NCBI RefSeq assembly: GCF_900200035.1
Contig: NZ_FZTC01000006.1
Span: 37,973 to 101,972 of the forward strand
DNA: 64,000 bases
Source: Klebsiella grimontii
GTDB lineage: Bacteria > Pseudomonadota > Gammaproteobacteria > Enterobacterales > Enterobacteriaceae
Direction of reading: 5' to 3'
Part shown: positions 1 through 9,216 of the stretch, in pieces
How positions within the stretch are numbered: the first letter of the stretch is position 1
Layout of the letters: every line of letters starts with the position of its first letter
Made by a program: the position numbers and the translations under genes
Notes under the pieces: model-generated
Seen by the model: the letters and a program-made list of their open reading frames with translations, nothing else
The model's database searches: none
Told to the model about the DNA's origin: nothing

Positions 1-627
1 ATTGCCGATGGCGTAGGTCCGGCGGCCAAAGTTGGTTTTATGCAGCAGGAAGGTAAAGGCGGCGGCGAGGAGGATAAACAGCGCGAACTCAAAAGAGAGC
101 GCCCCCCATACGTAGCCCTGGCCGAACCAGGCGAAGCTCTCCGGGTAGTGGTTGAGCGCCTTGTCGCCGAGCAGAATGTAGGTTATCCCGCGATACAGGC
201 TCATGGTGCCGATGGTGATGACGATCGACGACAGGTTAAAGCGCGTCACCAGGATACCGTTGAACAGGCCGCACAGCAGCCCCACGCCCAGCCCGACGGC
301 CACCAGCAGCGGCGTATCCATACCCGCCGCCGCGCAGAAGCCCATTGCCGTTGAGCTCAGCGCCATCGTCGACGCCACCGAAAGGTCGATCTCTCTGGCG
401 ATAATCAACATCGCCATCGGCAGCACGATGATCGCTTTTTCGGTGAAGTTAAACGTGGCGTCCGACAGGTTCCAGATATTAAGGAAGTAGGGCGACGCCA
501 GGGCGTTAACCACGAATACCGCGAGGGTCACCGCCAGCAGAAACCCTTCCCAGCACAGCAGACGACGCAGCGGCGACGGCGCGGCCGGGGCGCTTTTCAT
601 CTCTTCAGACATCATTATTTTGCTCAT
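1..627 (-). CDS. Sugar ABC transporter permease, partial (RhaQ-like)
   Basis: This is the N-terminal part of an inner-membrane permease; the gene runs out of the window at position 1, leaving about 209 codons. It starts at the ATG at 627-625, which overlaps the stop of the upstream permease (ATGA overlap, 624-627), so the two are translationally coupled. Translation gives hydrophobic segments and the motifs REIDLSV and GTMSLYRG, seen in permeases of ribose/rhamnose-type ABC importers. By position it is the second permease of the rhamnose importer, RhaQ in the rhizobial naming. The family and partial status are seen directly; rhamnose as substrate is inferred from the linkage to rhaBAD. Confidence 0.85.
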   Translation of the reverse strand, partial: MSKIMMSEEMKSAPAAPSPLRRLLCWEGFLLAVTLAVFVVNALASPYFLNIWNLSDATFNFTEKAIIVLPMAMLIIAREIDLSVASTMALSSTAMGFCAAAGMDTPLLVAVGLGVGLLCGLFNGILVTRFNLSSIVITIGTMSLYRGITYILLGDKALNHYPESFAWFGQGYVWGALSFEFALFILLAAAFTFLLHKTNFGRRTYAIGN

Positions 628-1628
628 GATTTCACCGCCTGTTTCTGCCGCGCCAGCGCCGCGTTGCGCAGGATTAACCGCCCGTGGGTCTTATTGCTGC
701 GCTCGTTAAGCAGCACCGCAATCACGATCACCGCGCCGGAAATGGCCATTTGCCAGAACGGCGAAATGCCAATCACCGGCAGCGCGTTATTGATAACGCC
801 GAGGAACAGCGCGCCGCACAGGCAGCCGATCACGCGACCTGTTCCGCCCATGGTGCTGATGCCGCCGATGACGCAGGCGGCGACCACTTGCAGTTCAAAA
901 CCGTTGGCGACATCGACATAGGCGACGGCGAAACGCGAGATCCACAGATAGCCGCAGAACCCGGCCAGCGCGCCGGAGAGGCAGAAGCTGACAAACTGCA
1001 TTTTTCCGGCGTTAATCCCGGTGTAGTACGCCGCCGTCGCGTTGCCGCCCGCGGTGTACAAGGCCCGGCCGGTACGGCTGTAGCGCAGGAAATAGCCCAC
1101 CAGCAGCAGCGCGGCGATGGCGCACCAGCTCAGCAGCGGCAGCCCCAGCAGCGAGGCGCGCGGCAGGCCGAGAAAATCGGCGCTCATCTGGTGCGAGTTC
1201 ACCCAGCCACCGTCGGAGAGCAGGAAGATAATCCCGCGGTAAATACTCATGGTGCCCAAGGTGACCACGATGGCCGGAATACCGAGCCGCCAGACCAGAA
1301 GACCGTTAATCATCCCCATCAGCAGGCCCAGCAGGGTCGCCAGCGCCAGCAGCGCCGCCACCGGGATACCCGGATAGTGGGCGTTGAGCAGGGCGACGAT
1401 CATCCCGGTCAGCGCCAGGTTGGCGGCCATCGACAGATCGATGCCTTTGGTGAGCAGCACCATCATCTGGCCGAGGGCGAGGATGATCAGAATGGCGGTG
1501 TCGTTAAACATCTCCACCAGATTGCCCGGCGAGACGAATGACGGCGCCCGGCTGCCGATCGCACCGATCATCAAAATGATGACCGCCGCCAGCAGCGCTT
1601 CGCGGTGTTTCAGTAGTTGTCGCCACAT
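624..1628 (-). CDS. Sugar ABC transporter permease (RhaP-like)
   Basis: A 334-residue integral membrane protein of the ribose/xylose/AI-2 permease family, with about eight to ten hydrophobic segments. The motifs TKGIDLSMAANLAL (about residue 60), GTMSIYRGI (about 125) and GGISTMGGTGRVIG (about 255) are typical of these permeases. It would pair with the second permease (1-627) to form the membrane channel energised by the ATPase at 1628-3139. Its ATG overlaps the ATPase stop codon and its own stop overlaps the next start, so the genes are tightly coupled. The rhamnose role comes from context: the cluster follows rhaBAD on the same strand. AI-2 or ribose import cannot be excluded from sequence alone. 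Confidence 0.88.
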   Translation of the reverse strand: MWRQLLKHREALLAAVIILMIGAIGSRAPSFVSPGNLVEMFNDTAILIILALGQMMVLLTKGIDLSMAANLALTGMIVALLNAHYPGIPVAALLALATLLGLLMGMINGLLVWRLGIPAIVVTLGTMSIYRGIIFLLSDGGWVNSHQMSADFLGLPRASLLGLPLLSWCAIAALLLVGYFLRYSRTGRALYTAGGNATAAYYTGINAGKMQFVSFCLSGALAGFCGYLWISRFAVAYVDVANGFELQVVAACVIGGISTMGGTGRVIGCLCGALFLGVINNALPVIGISPFWQMAISGAVIVIAVLLNERSNKTHGRLILRNAALARQKQAVKS

Positions 1629-3139
1629 TACGCTGCCTCCTGACCAATGCCGCTGGCGGCGCTGACGATGGTTTCCGCCGTCGCTTCACCGGCGCGGTAC
1701 TCGGCGACCATCAGCCCTTCATGCATCACGATAATCCGGTCGGCCATACCCATCACTTCCGGCAGCTCCGAAGAGACCATAATCACCGCCAGCCCCTGGC
1801 TGACCAGTTCGGACATAAACTGGTGCACCGCCGCTTTGGAGCCGATATCGATGCCTTTGGTCGGTTCGTCGAGGATAATCACCTCGGGATGGGTCGCCAG
1901 CCATTTACCGATCACCACTTTTTGCTGATTGCCGCCGGAAAGGGTCTCCACCGCCTGCCGCCAGCTAAAGGCCTTAACCTGCAGGCGCGAGGCGTACTCA
2001 TCCGCCAGCCGCCATTCGCGGGCATCGTTAAGCACGCCGCCGGGGTTCAGTTTGCTGAGCTGCGGCAGGCTGATGTTCTGGGCGATCGGCAGGGCGATAA
2101 TCGCTCCCTGCTTCTGCCGCTCTTCCGGCACGCAGACGATACCGGCGCTGATGGCGTCGGCGGGCTGGCGAAAGCGCATCGGTTTGCCCTTCAGCACGAT
2201 ATCGCCGGAAGAGGGATGCGAGACCCCGGAGAGCGCCTGCATCAGCTCGGTGCGCCCGGCGCCCACCAGGCCGTAAAAGCCAAGAATCTCCCCTTTGCGC
2301 AGGCTGAAGCTGATATGGGCGAACTCGGTGGGGTGGCAGAGGTCTTTTACCTCCAGCACCGTTTCTCCCGGAATACAGTCGACTTTCGGATAGGTTTGGG
2401 TAATCGCGCGGCCCACCATCATCGCCACCATCCGCTCTTCGGTGATGTCGTTAATCGCGCCGGAGCTGACGTACACGCCGTCGCGCAGAATGGTGTAGTA
2501 GTCCGCCAGCTCGAAAATCTCATCGAACTTATGCGAGATAAACAGGATCGCTTTGCCGTCCTGCTTCAGGCGCTCAACGATTTGATAAAACTCTAGAATT
2601 TCATGCTGCGAGAGCGCGGCGGTCGGCTCATCGAGGATCACCACCTGGGCTTCAAAGGAGAGCGCCCGGGCAATGGCGACCATATGGCGCTGGGCGATGC
2701 TGAGGGTTTTCAGCGTCGCGCGCGGGTCAATCTGCACCTCAAGGCGGGTGAGAATTTCGCTGGCTTTGCGGTGCATGGCGGGCCAGTCGAGCTTCTTCAG
2801 CAGGCCGCGATGCAGATACTGGCCGACGAAGATATTTTCGCTGACCGAGAGTTCGTCAAACAGCACGGTTTCCTGATGAATCGCGGTGATCCCGACCTTG
2901 TGCGCCGACTCCGGGTTCGGCAGTTGGATAGGGATCGCTTTATAGAGAATCTCGCCCTCTTCGGGCTGATAAATGCCGGTCATCACTTTGACCAGCGTCG
3001 ATTTCCCCGCGCCGTTTTCGCCGATTAAAGCGGTCACTTTGCCGGGCCACAGATCGAGCTGCACGTTTTCAAGGGCGCGCACACCGGGAAAAACCTTGGT
3101 GATGCCCTTCAGCGACAGCAGTGGGGTGGATGCTGACAT
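1628..3139 (-). CDS. Sugar ABC transporter ATP-binding protein (two ATPase domains)
   Basis: A 503-residue cytoplasmic ATPase of the RbsA/XylG/AraG type with two tandem nucleotide-binding domains. The first has Walker A GENGAGKST (about residue 40), signature-like LSIAQRHMVAIARAL and Walker B VVILDEPTAAL. The second has a degenerate Walker A (GLVGAGRTEL, about 290), the signature LSGGNQQKVVIGKWL and Walker B VIILDEPTKGID. A weak second Walker A is normal for this subfamily. It lies directly upstream of the two permeases with overlapping junctions. It corresponds to RhaT of the rhizobial rhaSTPQ system, not to the RhaT symporter encoded at 20323-21357. Substrate is inferred from context. Confidence 0.9.
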   Translation of the reverse strand: MSASTPLLSLKGITKVFPGVRALENVQLDLWPGKVTALIGENGAGKSTLVKVMTGIYQPEEGEILYKAIPIQLPNPESAHKVGITAIHQETVLFDELSVSENIFVGQYLHRGLLKKLDWPAMHRKASEILTRLEVQIDPRATLKTLSIAQRHMVAIARALSFEAQVVILDEPTAALSQHEILEFYQIVERLKQDGKAILFISHKFDEIFELADYYTILRDGVYVSSGAINDITEERMVAMMVGRAITQTYPKVDCIPGETVLEVKDLCHPTEFAHISFSLRKGEILGFYGLVGAGRTELMQALSGVSHPSSGDIVLKGKPMRFRQPADAISAGIVCVPEERQKQGAIIALPIAQNISLPQLSKLNPGGVLNDAREWRLADEYASRLQVKAFSWRQAVETLSGGNQQKVVIGKWLATHPEVIILDEPTKGIDIGSKAAVHQFMSELVSQGLAVIMVSSELPEVMGMADRIIVMHEGLMVAEYRAGEATAETIVSAASGIGQEAA

Positions 3140-3234
3140 GATAGTTCTCCGTAAAATTACCCTTTACCCTCCCCCAAAGAGCGAGGGAGGGGGTTGTTCC
3201 CTCGCCCTTGAGGAGAGAGGGCCGGTAAGGGGGA
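3140..3234 (-). repeat. Palindromic intergenic repeat (REP/BIME-like)
   Basis: The gap between the binding-protein gene and the ATPase gene holds two mirrored runs, around 3164-3192 (ACCCTCCCCC...GGGAGGGGG) and 3197-3228 (CCCTCGCCC...GAGGGCC). They can fold into strong GC-rich hairpins. Such elements between binding-protein and ATPase genes often stabilise the upstream mRNA and so favour high binding-protein expression. The palindrome is seen; the function is inferred. Confidence 0.6.
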
Positions 3235-4221
3235 TCAGAAGATTTTTGAGAACTTATCGATGTTGCTGGCATCGTAGACGAACGGCTCGGCCATCGCGCC
3301 GCTACCGTCGGCGTCCAGCTTCACTTTGCCCAGCTTGCCCATATTGGCTTCGGTTTTGGTCGCCGTGCCTTTGACTAAATCGTCGGCCAGATACGTGGCG
3401 GCGTAGCCGAGGTCAATCGGGTTCCAGATGGCGAAGCTTTTGCTGGCGCCGGACTTAATCGCCCCGGCCATTTCCGACGGCAGCCCCAGCCCGGTGACGT
3501 AGACCTTGCCGATTTTGCCCTGATCTTTTACCGCCTGCGCGGCGGCCACGATCCCCACCGACGAAGGCGAAACAATCACTTTCAGATCCGGGTATGACTT
3601 CAGCAGGCCCACCGCTTCGCGGTAGCTTTTATCCGACAGATCGTCCCCGTAGGCGACGGTCACCAGATTGACGGACGGATACTGCGGCAGCACCTTTTTC
3701 ATCTCCTCAATCCAGATGTTCTGGTTGGTGGAGGTGGGGGTGGCGCTTAAAATCGCCACGTCGCCTTTTTCTACGTTCAGCGCCTTCAGCGCATCGGCGG
3801 CGAGCTTGACGTTGGTTTCGCCAATCAGCGCATTGTTGGATGGGTTAAGGTGGATCTGGCGGCCCGCTGGCGCGACGCCGGAGTCCCAGGAGACCACCTT
3901 AATACCGCGCTGCATCGCTTTTTTCAGCACCGGCACCACGGCGTCGGGATCGTTAGCGGAAATGGCGATCGCATCCACCCCCTGGGCGATCAAACCATTG
4001 AGCACTTCGATCTGCGCTTCGGCGGTGGTAGTGGTCGGGCCGGTATAGATCACTTTGACATCGCCTAACTCTTTGGCCGCCTCCTGCGCGCCGACGTTCG
4101 CTGCTTCGAAGAATCCATTTCCCAATGATTTCGCCACGAGGGCGATTTTGACTTCGGCTAAAGCGGAACCGGACAACGCCAGGATGGCAACGGTGAGGAT
4201 CAAGCTTGTGTTTGTTTTCAT
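3235..4221 (-). CDS. Rhamnose-type periplasmic sugar-binding protein
   Basis: A 328-residue periplasmic substrate-binding protein of the RbsB/LsrB/RhaS-type fold (peripla_BP_4). A signal peptide is visible at the N-terminus (MKTNTSLILTVAILALSGSALA, cut near residue 22). The mature part begins EVKIALVAKSLGNGFFEAA and contains the hinge-type segments GVDAIAISANDPDAVVP and VSWDSGVAP. It is the first ABC gene after rhaD on the minus strand and would deliver sugar to the permeases. Related proteins near rhaBAD are annotated as rhamnose-binding (RhaS), a name that clashes with the regulator RhaS at 8306-9142, so no symbol is given. Specificity is inferred from linkage. Confidence 0.88.
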   Translation of the reverse strand: MKTNTSLILTVAILALSGSALAEVKIALVAKSLGNGFFEAANVGAQEAAKELGDVKVIYTGPTTTTAEAQIEVLNGLIAQGVDAIAISANDPDAVVPVLKKAMQRGIKVVSWDSGVAPAGRQIHLNPSNNALIGETNVKLAADALKALNVEKGDVAILSATPTSTNQNIWIEEMKKVLPQYPSVNLVTVAYGDDLSDKSYREAVGLLKSYPDLKVIVSPSSVGIVAAAQAVKDQGKIGKVYVTGLGLPSEMAGAIKSGASKSFAIWNPIDLGYAATYLADDLVKGTATKTEANMGKLGKVKLDADGSGAMAEPFVYDASNIDKFSKIF

Positions 4222-4303
4222 TGCTTTTACTCCACATGAGTTAGTTTTGTAGGGTTTGCAGGTGATTTTTTCGCCCCGTCTCGGTGAGCGGGGCGCGATG
4301 TTG

Positions 4304-5134
4304 TTATTGATAAAGGTCTAACGCGGACTGCAGGGGGTGAACGTTGAAGCGTTTGCCAAGAGCTATCAGCTCTTCGCGGGTGATGGTTTGTTTCATCCCG
4401 CCCATTGAATAGACTTTCACCAGCACCTCGGCGGATTTCTCAGCGGTATCGATCAGGCCGAAGGTTTCGTCCAGATTGGGGCCGCTGCCGAAAACGCCGT
4501 GGAACGGCCACAGCACCAGCGAATGTTTCTGCATCGCCTCGGCGGTGGCCTGGCCGATTTCGTCGGTGCCCGGCACCATCCACGGCAGGATGCCGACGCC
4601 GTCCGGGAAGACCACCAGACATTCGGTGCTGCCTTCCCACAGCTTGCGGGTGAACAGATCGCTGCTGTTCTCCAGCACGTAAGTCAGGGCGATCAGGTTG
4701 GTGGCATGACAGTGCATGATCACCCGGTCTTTGCCGTTGGTCAGCTTGATGCGCTCGCTGTGCGACAGGAAGTGCGCCGGCAGCTCGGAAGTGGGCACCG
4801 CGTCGTTGGTCAGGCCCCACAAAATATGGTATCCCGCGCCGTCGCTGTCGACTTTCACCACCCCGAGGTTAGCCGCCGGGTCGAGCTGGACGTTACGGAA
4901 GAATTTACCGGAACCGGTGACGATAAACGGCTGGTTAGCCAGCGTCGGCATCGGCTGGCTCAGGGCGATATAGCGCGGTTTGGCGTGAAAATCCGCCGCG
5001 TAGGGTTCAATATCCGCTTCGTCCAGGCGCAGCGTCAGGTTGCCGCCGTTGCGCTCGTCCCAGCCTTTTAGCCAGGCGTCGGAAGTGGCTTTAATCATGC
5101 CCTGGACGAACCAGGCGTCGATAATGGTCTGCAT
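4304..5134 (-). CDS. rhaD: Rhamnulose-1-phosphate aldolase
   Basis: A zinc-dependent class II aldolase of 276 residues that cleaves L-rhamnulose 1-phosphate into dihydroxyacetone phosphate and L-lactaldehyde, the last step of rhamnose breakdown. It matches E. coli RhaD almost end to end ([34 protein letters not shown]). Probable metal ligands are the histidines of HCHATN (about residues 141-143) and WPFHGVFG (about 212); the [10 protein letters not shown] segment holds the likely catalytic glutamate. It lies downstream of rhaA with 137 bp between, part of which is a REP-like repeat, and upstream of the ABC transporter genes on the same strand. Confidence 0.97.
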   Translation of the reverse strand: MQTIIDAWFVQGMIKATSDAWLKGWDERNGGNLTLRLDEADIEPYAADFHAKPRYIALSQPMPTLANQPFIVTGSGKFFRNVQLDPAANLGVVKVDSDGAGYHILWGLTNDAVPTSELPAHFLSHSERIKLTNGKDRVIMHCHATNLIALTYVLENSSDLFTRKLWEGSTECLVVFPDGVGILPWMVPGTDEIGQATAEAMQKHSLVLWPFHGVFGSGPNLDETFGLIDTAEKSAEVLVKVYSMGGMKQTITREELIALGKRFNVHPLQSALDLYQ

Positions 5135-5271
5135 AGTCTTGTCTTTCCTGTTGATTCGGCGCGGGGTTGGCCCCTCACCCTGAATATGTGCGAGCCCCCG
5201 GATTGCGCCGTAAACGGCTTATCCGGGCTACCGGTTCGTAGCCCGGCCGCGACCCGGGGAACGGCCAGGCA
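5135..5271. repeat. REP-like element between rhaA and rhaD
   Basis: The rhaA-rhaD gap carries GC-rich inverted segments, including GCCCGGATTGCGCCG around 5193 and a hairpin CCGGGCTACCGGTTCGTAGCCCGG (about 5223-5246). The CCGGGCTA motif recurs at about 23058 and 48229, as expected of a dispersed REP family. It probably modulates rhaD mRNA stability or translation; no gene is visible here. Confidence 0.6.
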
Positions 5272-6531
5272 TTACCCGCGCTGGCTCAGAACCGCATTTT
5301 CATAAGCGCGTACGTTATCCAGCCACTGGCTGCCCGCCGGCGTATCGTGACGCTGACAGTACATCTCCCAGATGGCCTGCCACGGCAGGCACTTCTGCTC
5401 TTCCAGCAGCGCCAGACGCGCGGTGTAATCGCCGTCGGCTTCCAACTGACGCAGCTGGGCGGTCGGCTCCAGTAGGGCGCGCAGCAGCGCTTTCTTCATA
5501 TTGCGGGTACCAATAACCCACGCCGCGATGCGGTTAATCGAAGCGTCGAAGAAATCGAGGCCGATATGCACGCGGTCGAACAGATCGTGACGGATGATTT
5601 CGCTGGCGATGGCCTGGGTTTCGTCATCCAGCAGCACCACGTGGTCGCTGTCCCAGCGTACCGGGCGGCTGACGTGCAGCAGCAGGCGCGGGATATAGAG
5701 CATCGCGGCGGAGATCTTGTCGGAGATGACCTCCGTCGGATGGAAGTGGCCGGCATCCAGGCACAGGGCGGTCTGGCGGCTGGTGGCGTAACCCATGTAG
5801 AACTCGTTGGAGCCGACGGTGTAGCTTTCCGCGCCGATACCGAACAGCTTGCTCTCCACGGCGTCGATGTGGTGTGCCGGGTCGAGCTTTTCGCTAATCA
5901 CTTCATCGAGCGCGTTCAGCAGGCGCTGGCGCGGCGCGAAGCGGTCGACGGTAATATCCTTCATGCCGTCCGGGATCCAGATATTCATCACCGATGGCGT
6001 GCCCAGCTGCTCGCCGAAGTAAGCGGAAATACGGCGGCTGGCCTTACAGTGATCGATCCAGAACTGACGGATTTCATCGTTGGCGTGCGACAGCGTAAAG
6101 CCGTCGGCGCTTAGCGGATGCGAGAAGCAGGAGGGGTTAAAATCCAGCCCCAGCTTGTTGGTTTTCGCCCACTCAACCCAGTTTTTAAAGTGCTCCGGCT
6201 TAATTTCATTGCGCGATACCGGCGTGTCGGACTCCAGATAGAGCGCGTGCAGGTTCAGGCGTTTTGGCCCGGGGATCAGGCTCATCGCCTGCTCAAGGTC
6301 GGCGCGCAGCTCGCTGGCGTTACGCGCTTTGCCCGGATAGTTGCCGGTGGCCTGAATACCGCCGGTCAGGCTTCCTTCCGGGTTTTCGAAACCGACGACG
6401 TCATCGCCCTGCCAGCAGTGCATGGACACGGGCAGGCGATCCAGCTGGCGCAAGGCCTCCTCGACGTCCACGCCGACGCTGGCGTAGCGCTGTTTGGCAA
6501 TTTCCCAGGCTTGTTCAAGTTGAGTGGTCAT
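5272..6531 (-). CDS. rhaA: L-rhamnose isomerase
   Basis: A 419-residue cytoplasmic TIM-barrel isomerase, metal (Mn2+) dependent, converting L-rhamnose to L-rhamnulose. The ATG at 6531, giving [16 protein letters not shown], was preferred over an upstream TTG at 6537 because it matches the E. coli start and forms a 4-nt ATGA overlap with the rhaB stop. Conserved stretches include [12 protein letters not shown] (about 36), [13 protein letters not shown] (about 150), [10 protein letters not shown] (about 258) and [13 protein letters not shown] (about 320), which supply metal- and substrate-binding residues. It is the second gene of rhaBAD, so RhaS plus rhamnose and CRP would activate it from the 8000-8120 region. 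Confidence 0.97.
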   Translation of the reverse strand: MTTQLEQAWEIAKQRYASVGVDVEEALRQLDRLPVSMHCWQGDDVVGFENPEGSLTGGIQATGNYPGKARNASELRADLEQAMSLIPGPKRLNLHALYLESDTPVSRNEIKPEHFKNWVEWAKTNKLGLDFNPSCFSHPLSADGFTLSHANDEIRQFWIDHCKASRRISAYFGEQLGTPSVMNIWIPDGMKDITVDRFAPRQRLLNALDEVISEKLDPAHHIDAVESKLFGIGAESYTVGSNEFYMGYATSRQTALCLDAGHFHPTEVISDKISAAMLYIPRLLLHVSRPVRWDSDHVVLLDDETQAIASEIIRHDLFDRVHIGLDFFDASINRIAAWVIGTRNMKKALLRALLEPTAQLRQLEADGDYTARLALLEEQKCLPWQAIWEMYCQRHDTPAGSQWLDNVRAYENAVLSQRG

Positions 6532-7994
6532 GCGCAAAGCTCCTTGTTCTGTTGTGGCTGAAACTGCGCGACGAAGCGGGCAATTTCATTTTCAGGATTA
6601 GGGGTAAAGGTAGTGAGGGCGTAGTTTTGTCGTACCACCTGACGGAATTCATCGACGTTGTTCAACTCATCCAGGGTCATCAGCTGGATACCAATATTGC
6701 CAAGCGTGGAGGCCTCAACCGGGCCGGCAACCACGGTGATGCCGCAGGCGTCGGCGCACAGCTGGTTAAGCAGTTCGTTCTGGCAGCCGCCGCCGACGAT
6801 ATGCAGCTGGCTGAACGGCTGACCGCGCAGCGCCGCCAGCTCGTTGAGCACCCGGGCGTAGAGCAGCGCCAGGCTGTCGAAAATGCAGCGCGCCAGCTCA
6901 GCGTCGGTATCAGGAACCGGCTGCCCGGATTCGCGGCAGGCGGCCTGAATTTCCGCGCTCATGTCGTCCGGGTTGATAAAGCGGTCATCGTTACAATCGA
7001 TGACGAAGCGGCAGGCCGGAAGCGCGGCGGTACGCGCGATCAGCGCCGGCAGGTCGCTGACGTTTTGCTCCCTGAGCACCCGCTGTAGCAGCCACAGACC
7101 CATAATATTTTTCAGCACCCGATAGCGGCCTTCGGCGCCGCCTTCGTTGGTAATATTGGCCCTTAGCGCCGCATCGCTGGTGCAGGGGATTTTGCTTTCA
7201 AAGCCCATCAGCGACCAGGTCCCGGAAGAGAGATACGCGGCGTTTTTGCTGGCCAGCGGCGAGGCGATAACCGCGCTGGCGGTATCGTGGCTGGCGACGG
7301 CGACCACCGGAATGTGATTGCCCTGCGGGCAAATCCAGTGGCCGATGACGTTGCCGGGATGGGTCGGCGTACCGAACCATTCGCGCGGCGCGCCGCTCCA
7401 GTTCAGCAGGTCTTCATCCCAGCTATCGCTGTTGATGTTGACCAGCTGCGTGGTGGTGGCGTTGGTGTATTCCCAGTTCATGTTGCCGGTCAGGCGGAAG
7501 CTAAAGTAGTCCGGGATCAGCAGCGCGTGCGCGGCCTGGCTGACCAGCTCCGGCTGCTGTTCAACCAGCGCGCGCAGCTGATAAAGGGTGTTAAACGGCA
7601 GAAACTGAATGCCGCTGCGGCGATAGATTTCCGCGCGGCCCAGCTGGGCTTCGGCGTGGCGCATCAGGCCCTGGGTGCGGGAGTCGCGATAGGAAACCGG
7701 CAGGCCGACGCGCTGGCCCCGTTTATCCAGCAGGACATAATCCACGCCCCAGGTATCAATGCCGATGCTGTCGATCAGGATGCCTTGTTCGCAGACCTTC
7801 TCCAGACCGCGGCGAATTTCCCCTTCCAGGCTATCGAGATCCCAGCAGTCGAAGCCATCGACCTTCTGCAGACTATTGGTAAAGCGGTGAATTTCGCGCA
7901 GGGCCAGGGTTTGCTGGCCGGGTTGATAGCTGGCCAGCATCACCCGCCCGCTGGAGGCGCCTAAATCGACGGCGACACAATGACGAAGACTCAT
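6528..7994 (-). CDS. rhaB: Rhamnulokinase
   Basis: A 488-residue sugar kinase of the FGGY family that phosphorylates L-rhamnulose to L-rhamnulose 1-phosphate with ATP. The N-terminus ([15 protein letters not shown]) is the phosphate-1 loop of the actin-like ATPase fold. [13 protein letters not shown] (about 80) carries a substrate-binding aspartate, and the C-terminal glycine-rich loop [19 protein letters not shown] (about 400) binds adenine. Length equals the E. coli enzyme. It is the first gene of the operon, divergent from rhaS across 311 bp of regulatory DNA, and its TGA stop overlaps the rhaA start. Confidence 0.97.
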   Translation of the reverse strand: MSLRHCVAVDLGASSGRVMLASYQPGQQTLALREIHRFTNSLQKVDGFDCWDLDSLEGEIRRGLEKVCEQGILIDSIGIDTWGVDYVLLDKRGQRVGLPVSYRDSRTQGLMRHAEAQLGRAEIYRRSGIQFLPFNTLYQLRALVEQQPELVSQAAHALLIPDYFSFRLTGNMNWEYTNATTTQLVNINSDSWDEDLLNWSGAPREWFGTPTHPGNVIGHWICPQGNHIPVVAVASHDTASAVIASPLASKNAAYLSSGTWSLMGFESKIPCTSDAALRANITNEGGAEGRYRVLKNIMGLWLLQRVLREQNVSDLPALIARTAALPACRFVIDCNDDRFINPDDMSAEIQAACRESGQPVPDTDAELARCIFDSLALLYARVLNELAALRGQPFSQLHIVGGGCQNELLNQLCADACGITVVAGPVEASTLGNIGIQLMTLDELNNVDEFRQVVRQNYALTTFTPNPENEIARFVAQFQPQQNKELCA

Positions 7995-8050
7995 GGGAAG
8001 ATCCTTGTGAAAATCATTGCATGCAGTCTAAAAAAGTCGCGTCAGGCTCA

Positions 8051-8093
8051 CCTTCTTGTTACTGACAGGGAAAATTGGCCGCTGGCAAGAAAG
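8051..8093 (-). promoter_or_regulatory. RhaS-type activator site of PrhaBAD
   Basis: Read on the minus strand this segment runs CTTTCTTGCCAGCGGCC, then AATTTTCC, then CTGTCAGTAACAAGAAGG. It closely resembles the two inverted half-sites bound by RhaS at the E. coli rhaBAD promoter, with the same distance to a conserved downstream segment ending TTTTTAGACTG (8026-8036 on the complement). It lies 57-99 bp upstream of the rhaB start, as expected for an activator site abutting the -35 region. The similarity is from memory of the E. coli promoter; binding is inferred. Confidence 0.8.
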
Positions 8094-8103
8094 CAAAGGT
8101 GAC

Positions 8104-8119
8104 CGTGAGAGAGGTCACA
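8104..8119. promoter_or_regulatory. CRP site in the rhaB-rhaS intergenic region
   Basis: CGTGA-GAGAGG-TCACA matches the CRP consensus TGTGA-N6-TCACA in nine of ten conserved positions. It lies just upstream (rhaB side) of the RhaS site, matching the E. coli arrangement in which CRP co-activates rhaBAD. A weaker CRP-like sequence, TGTGA-TGTTGT-CCGCA, lies at 8150-8165 and may serve rhaSR. The rest of the 311-bp gap (7995-8305) holds only promoter DNA, with no gene seen. Confidence 0.75.
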
Positions 8120-8305
8120 GTTTCGTTTTCTCCGCGGTGGCGTGAGGGATGTGATGTTGTCCGCAGTTCCCGATCTTTCCCGTCATTTCTTGAAAAAGCG
8201 GCAGGCTTTACGATTTTTACGGTCAAAAATTGAAGGCCGGATCGCCGCCCCTTAATTACTATTTGCTCCACTGATTGATAACATTTCTCATTTCGAGGAG
8301 CTGCT

Positions 8306-9142
8306 ATGACCATGTTGCACAGTGTGGATTTCTTTAAGTCCGGCGTTTCAGCTGTCGCCATTGAGCCGCGGCTCCCGCAATCCGCTTTTCCCGAACATCA
8401 CCATGATTTTCATGAGATTGTTATTGTGGAACACGGTACGGGAATTCACGTTTTCAACGGCCAGCCCTACACCATCAGCGGCGGTTCTGTCTGCTTTATT
8501 CGCGATCACGACCGCCATCTCTACGAACATACCGATAATTTGTGCCTGACCAATGTGCTCTATCGCGCGCCGGACGCGTTTCGCTTTTTGTCCGGCCTGA
8601 ACGCGCTGCTGCCGCAGGAGCAGGAGGGAAATTACCTTTCGCACTGGCGGGTTAATCAGAGTGCTTTGCAGCAGGTGCGCCAGATTGTGGAGCAGATGGA
8701 GGAGGTCGGCGCGGATGCGGATATGCACGCTATCGCCAGCCGCGAGATTTTATTTATGCAACTGCTGGTGCACCTGCGTAAAAGCAGCCTGGCGGAAGGG
8801 GCGTCGGACAACGAGGCGCGGCTGAACCATTTAATGGCCTGGCTGGAAGATCATTTTGCCGAAGATATCTGCTGGGAAGAGGTCGCGGCGCGGTTTTCAC
8901 TCTCCCTGCGAACCCTGCATCGCCAGTTAAAACAGCAAACCGGGCTGACGCCGCAGCGCTATCTGAATCGGGTGCGGTTGATGAAGGCGCGCCACCTGCT
9001 GCGCCATAGCGATGACAGCGTGACCGATATCGCCTATCGCTGCGGATTCGGCGACAGTAACCACTTTTCGACGCTTTTTCGCCGGGAGTTTGCCTGGTCG
9101 CCGCGCGATATTCGCCAGGGACGCGACGCCATTCTTCAGTAA
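8306..9142 (+). CDS. rhaS: Rhamnose-responsive activator RhaS (AraC family)
   Basis: A 278-residue AraC/XylS regulator that, with L-rhamnose bound, activates rhaBAD and rhaT. The N-terminal cupin-like sensing domain ([20 protein letters not shown], about 29-48) is followed by a C-terminal double helix-turn-helix: [18 protein letters not shown] (about 198) and [20 protein letters not shown] (about 240). It is nearly colinear with E. coli RhaS. The ATG follows GAGGAGCT with good spacing. It is the first gene of a probable rhaSR operon, with 74 bp to the chosen rhaR start. Confidence 0.97.
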   Translation: MTMLHSVDFFKSGVSAVAIEPRLPQSAFPEHHHDFHEIVIVEHGTGIHVFNGQPYTISGGSVCFIRDHDRHLYEHTDNLCLTNVLYRAPDAFRFLSGLNALLPQEQEGNYLSHWRVNQSALQQVRQIVEQMEEVGADADMHAIASREILFMQLLVHLRKSSLAEGASDNEARLNHLMAWLEDHFAEDICWEEVAARFSLSLRTLHRQLKQQTGLTPQRYLNRVRLMKARHLLRHSDDSVTDIAYRCGFGDSNHFSTLFRREFAWSPRDIRQGRDAILQ

Positions 9143-9216
9143 CGCGAGAACAGTCAACGTTTTAGCAGGCATAAACGCGAATAATGACTCGTTTTTTCGC
9201 GTTTGGAGTTGATGTC

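Noticed and set aside
684..1541. Long plus-strand frame opposite the permease gene
   Set aside because: It is a shadow of the permease coding sequence: low-complexity, rich in Gln, His and Arg, no ribosome-binding site. The same applies to the long frames at 1721-2596, 20473-21360 and 30278-31945.
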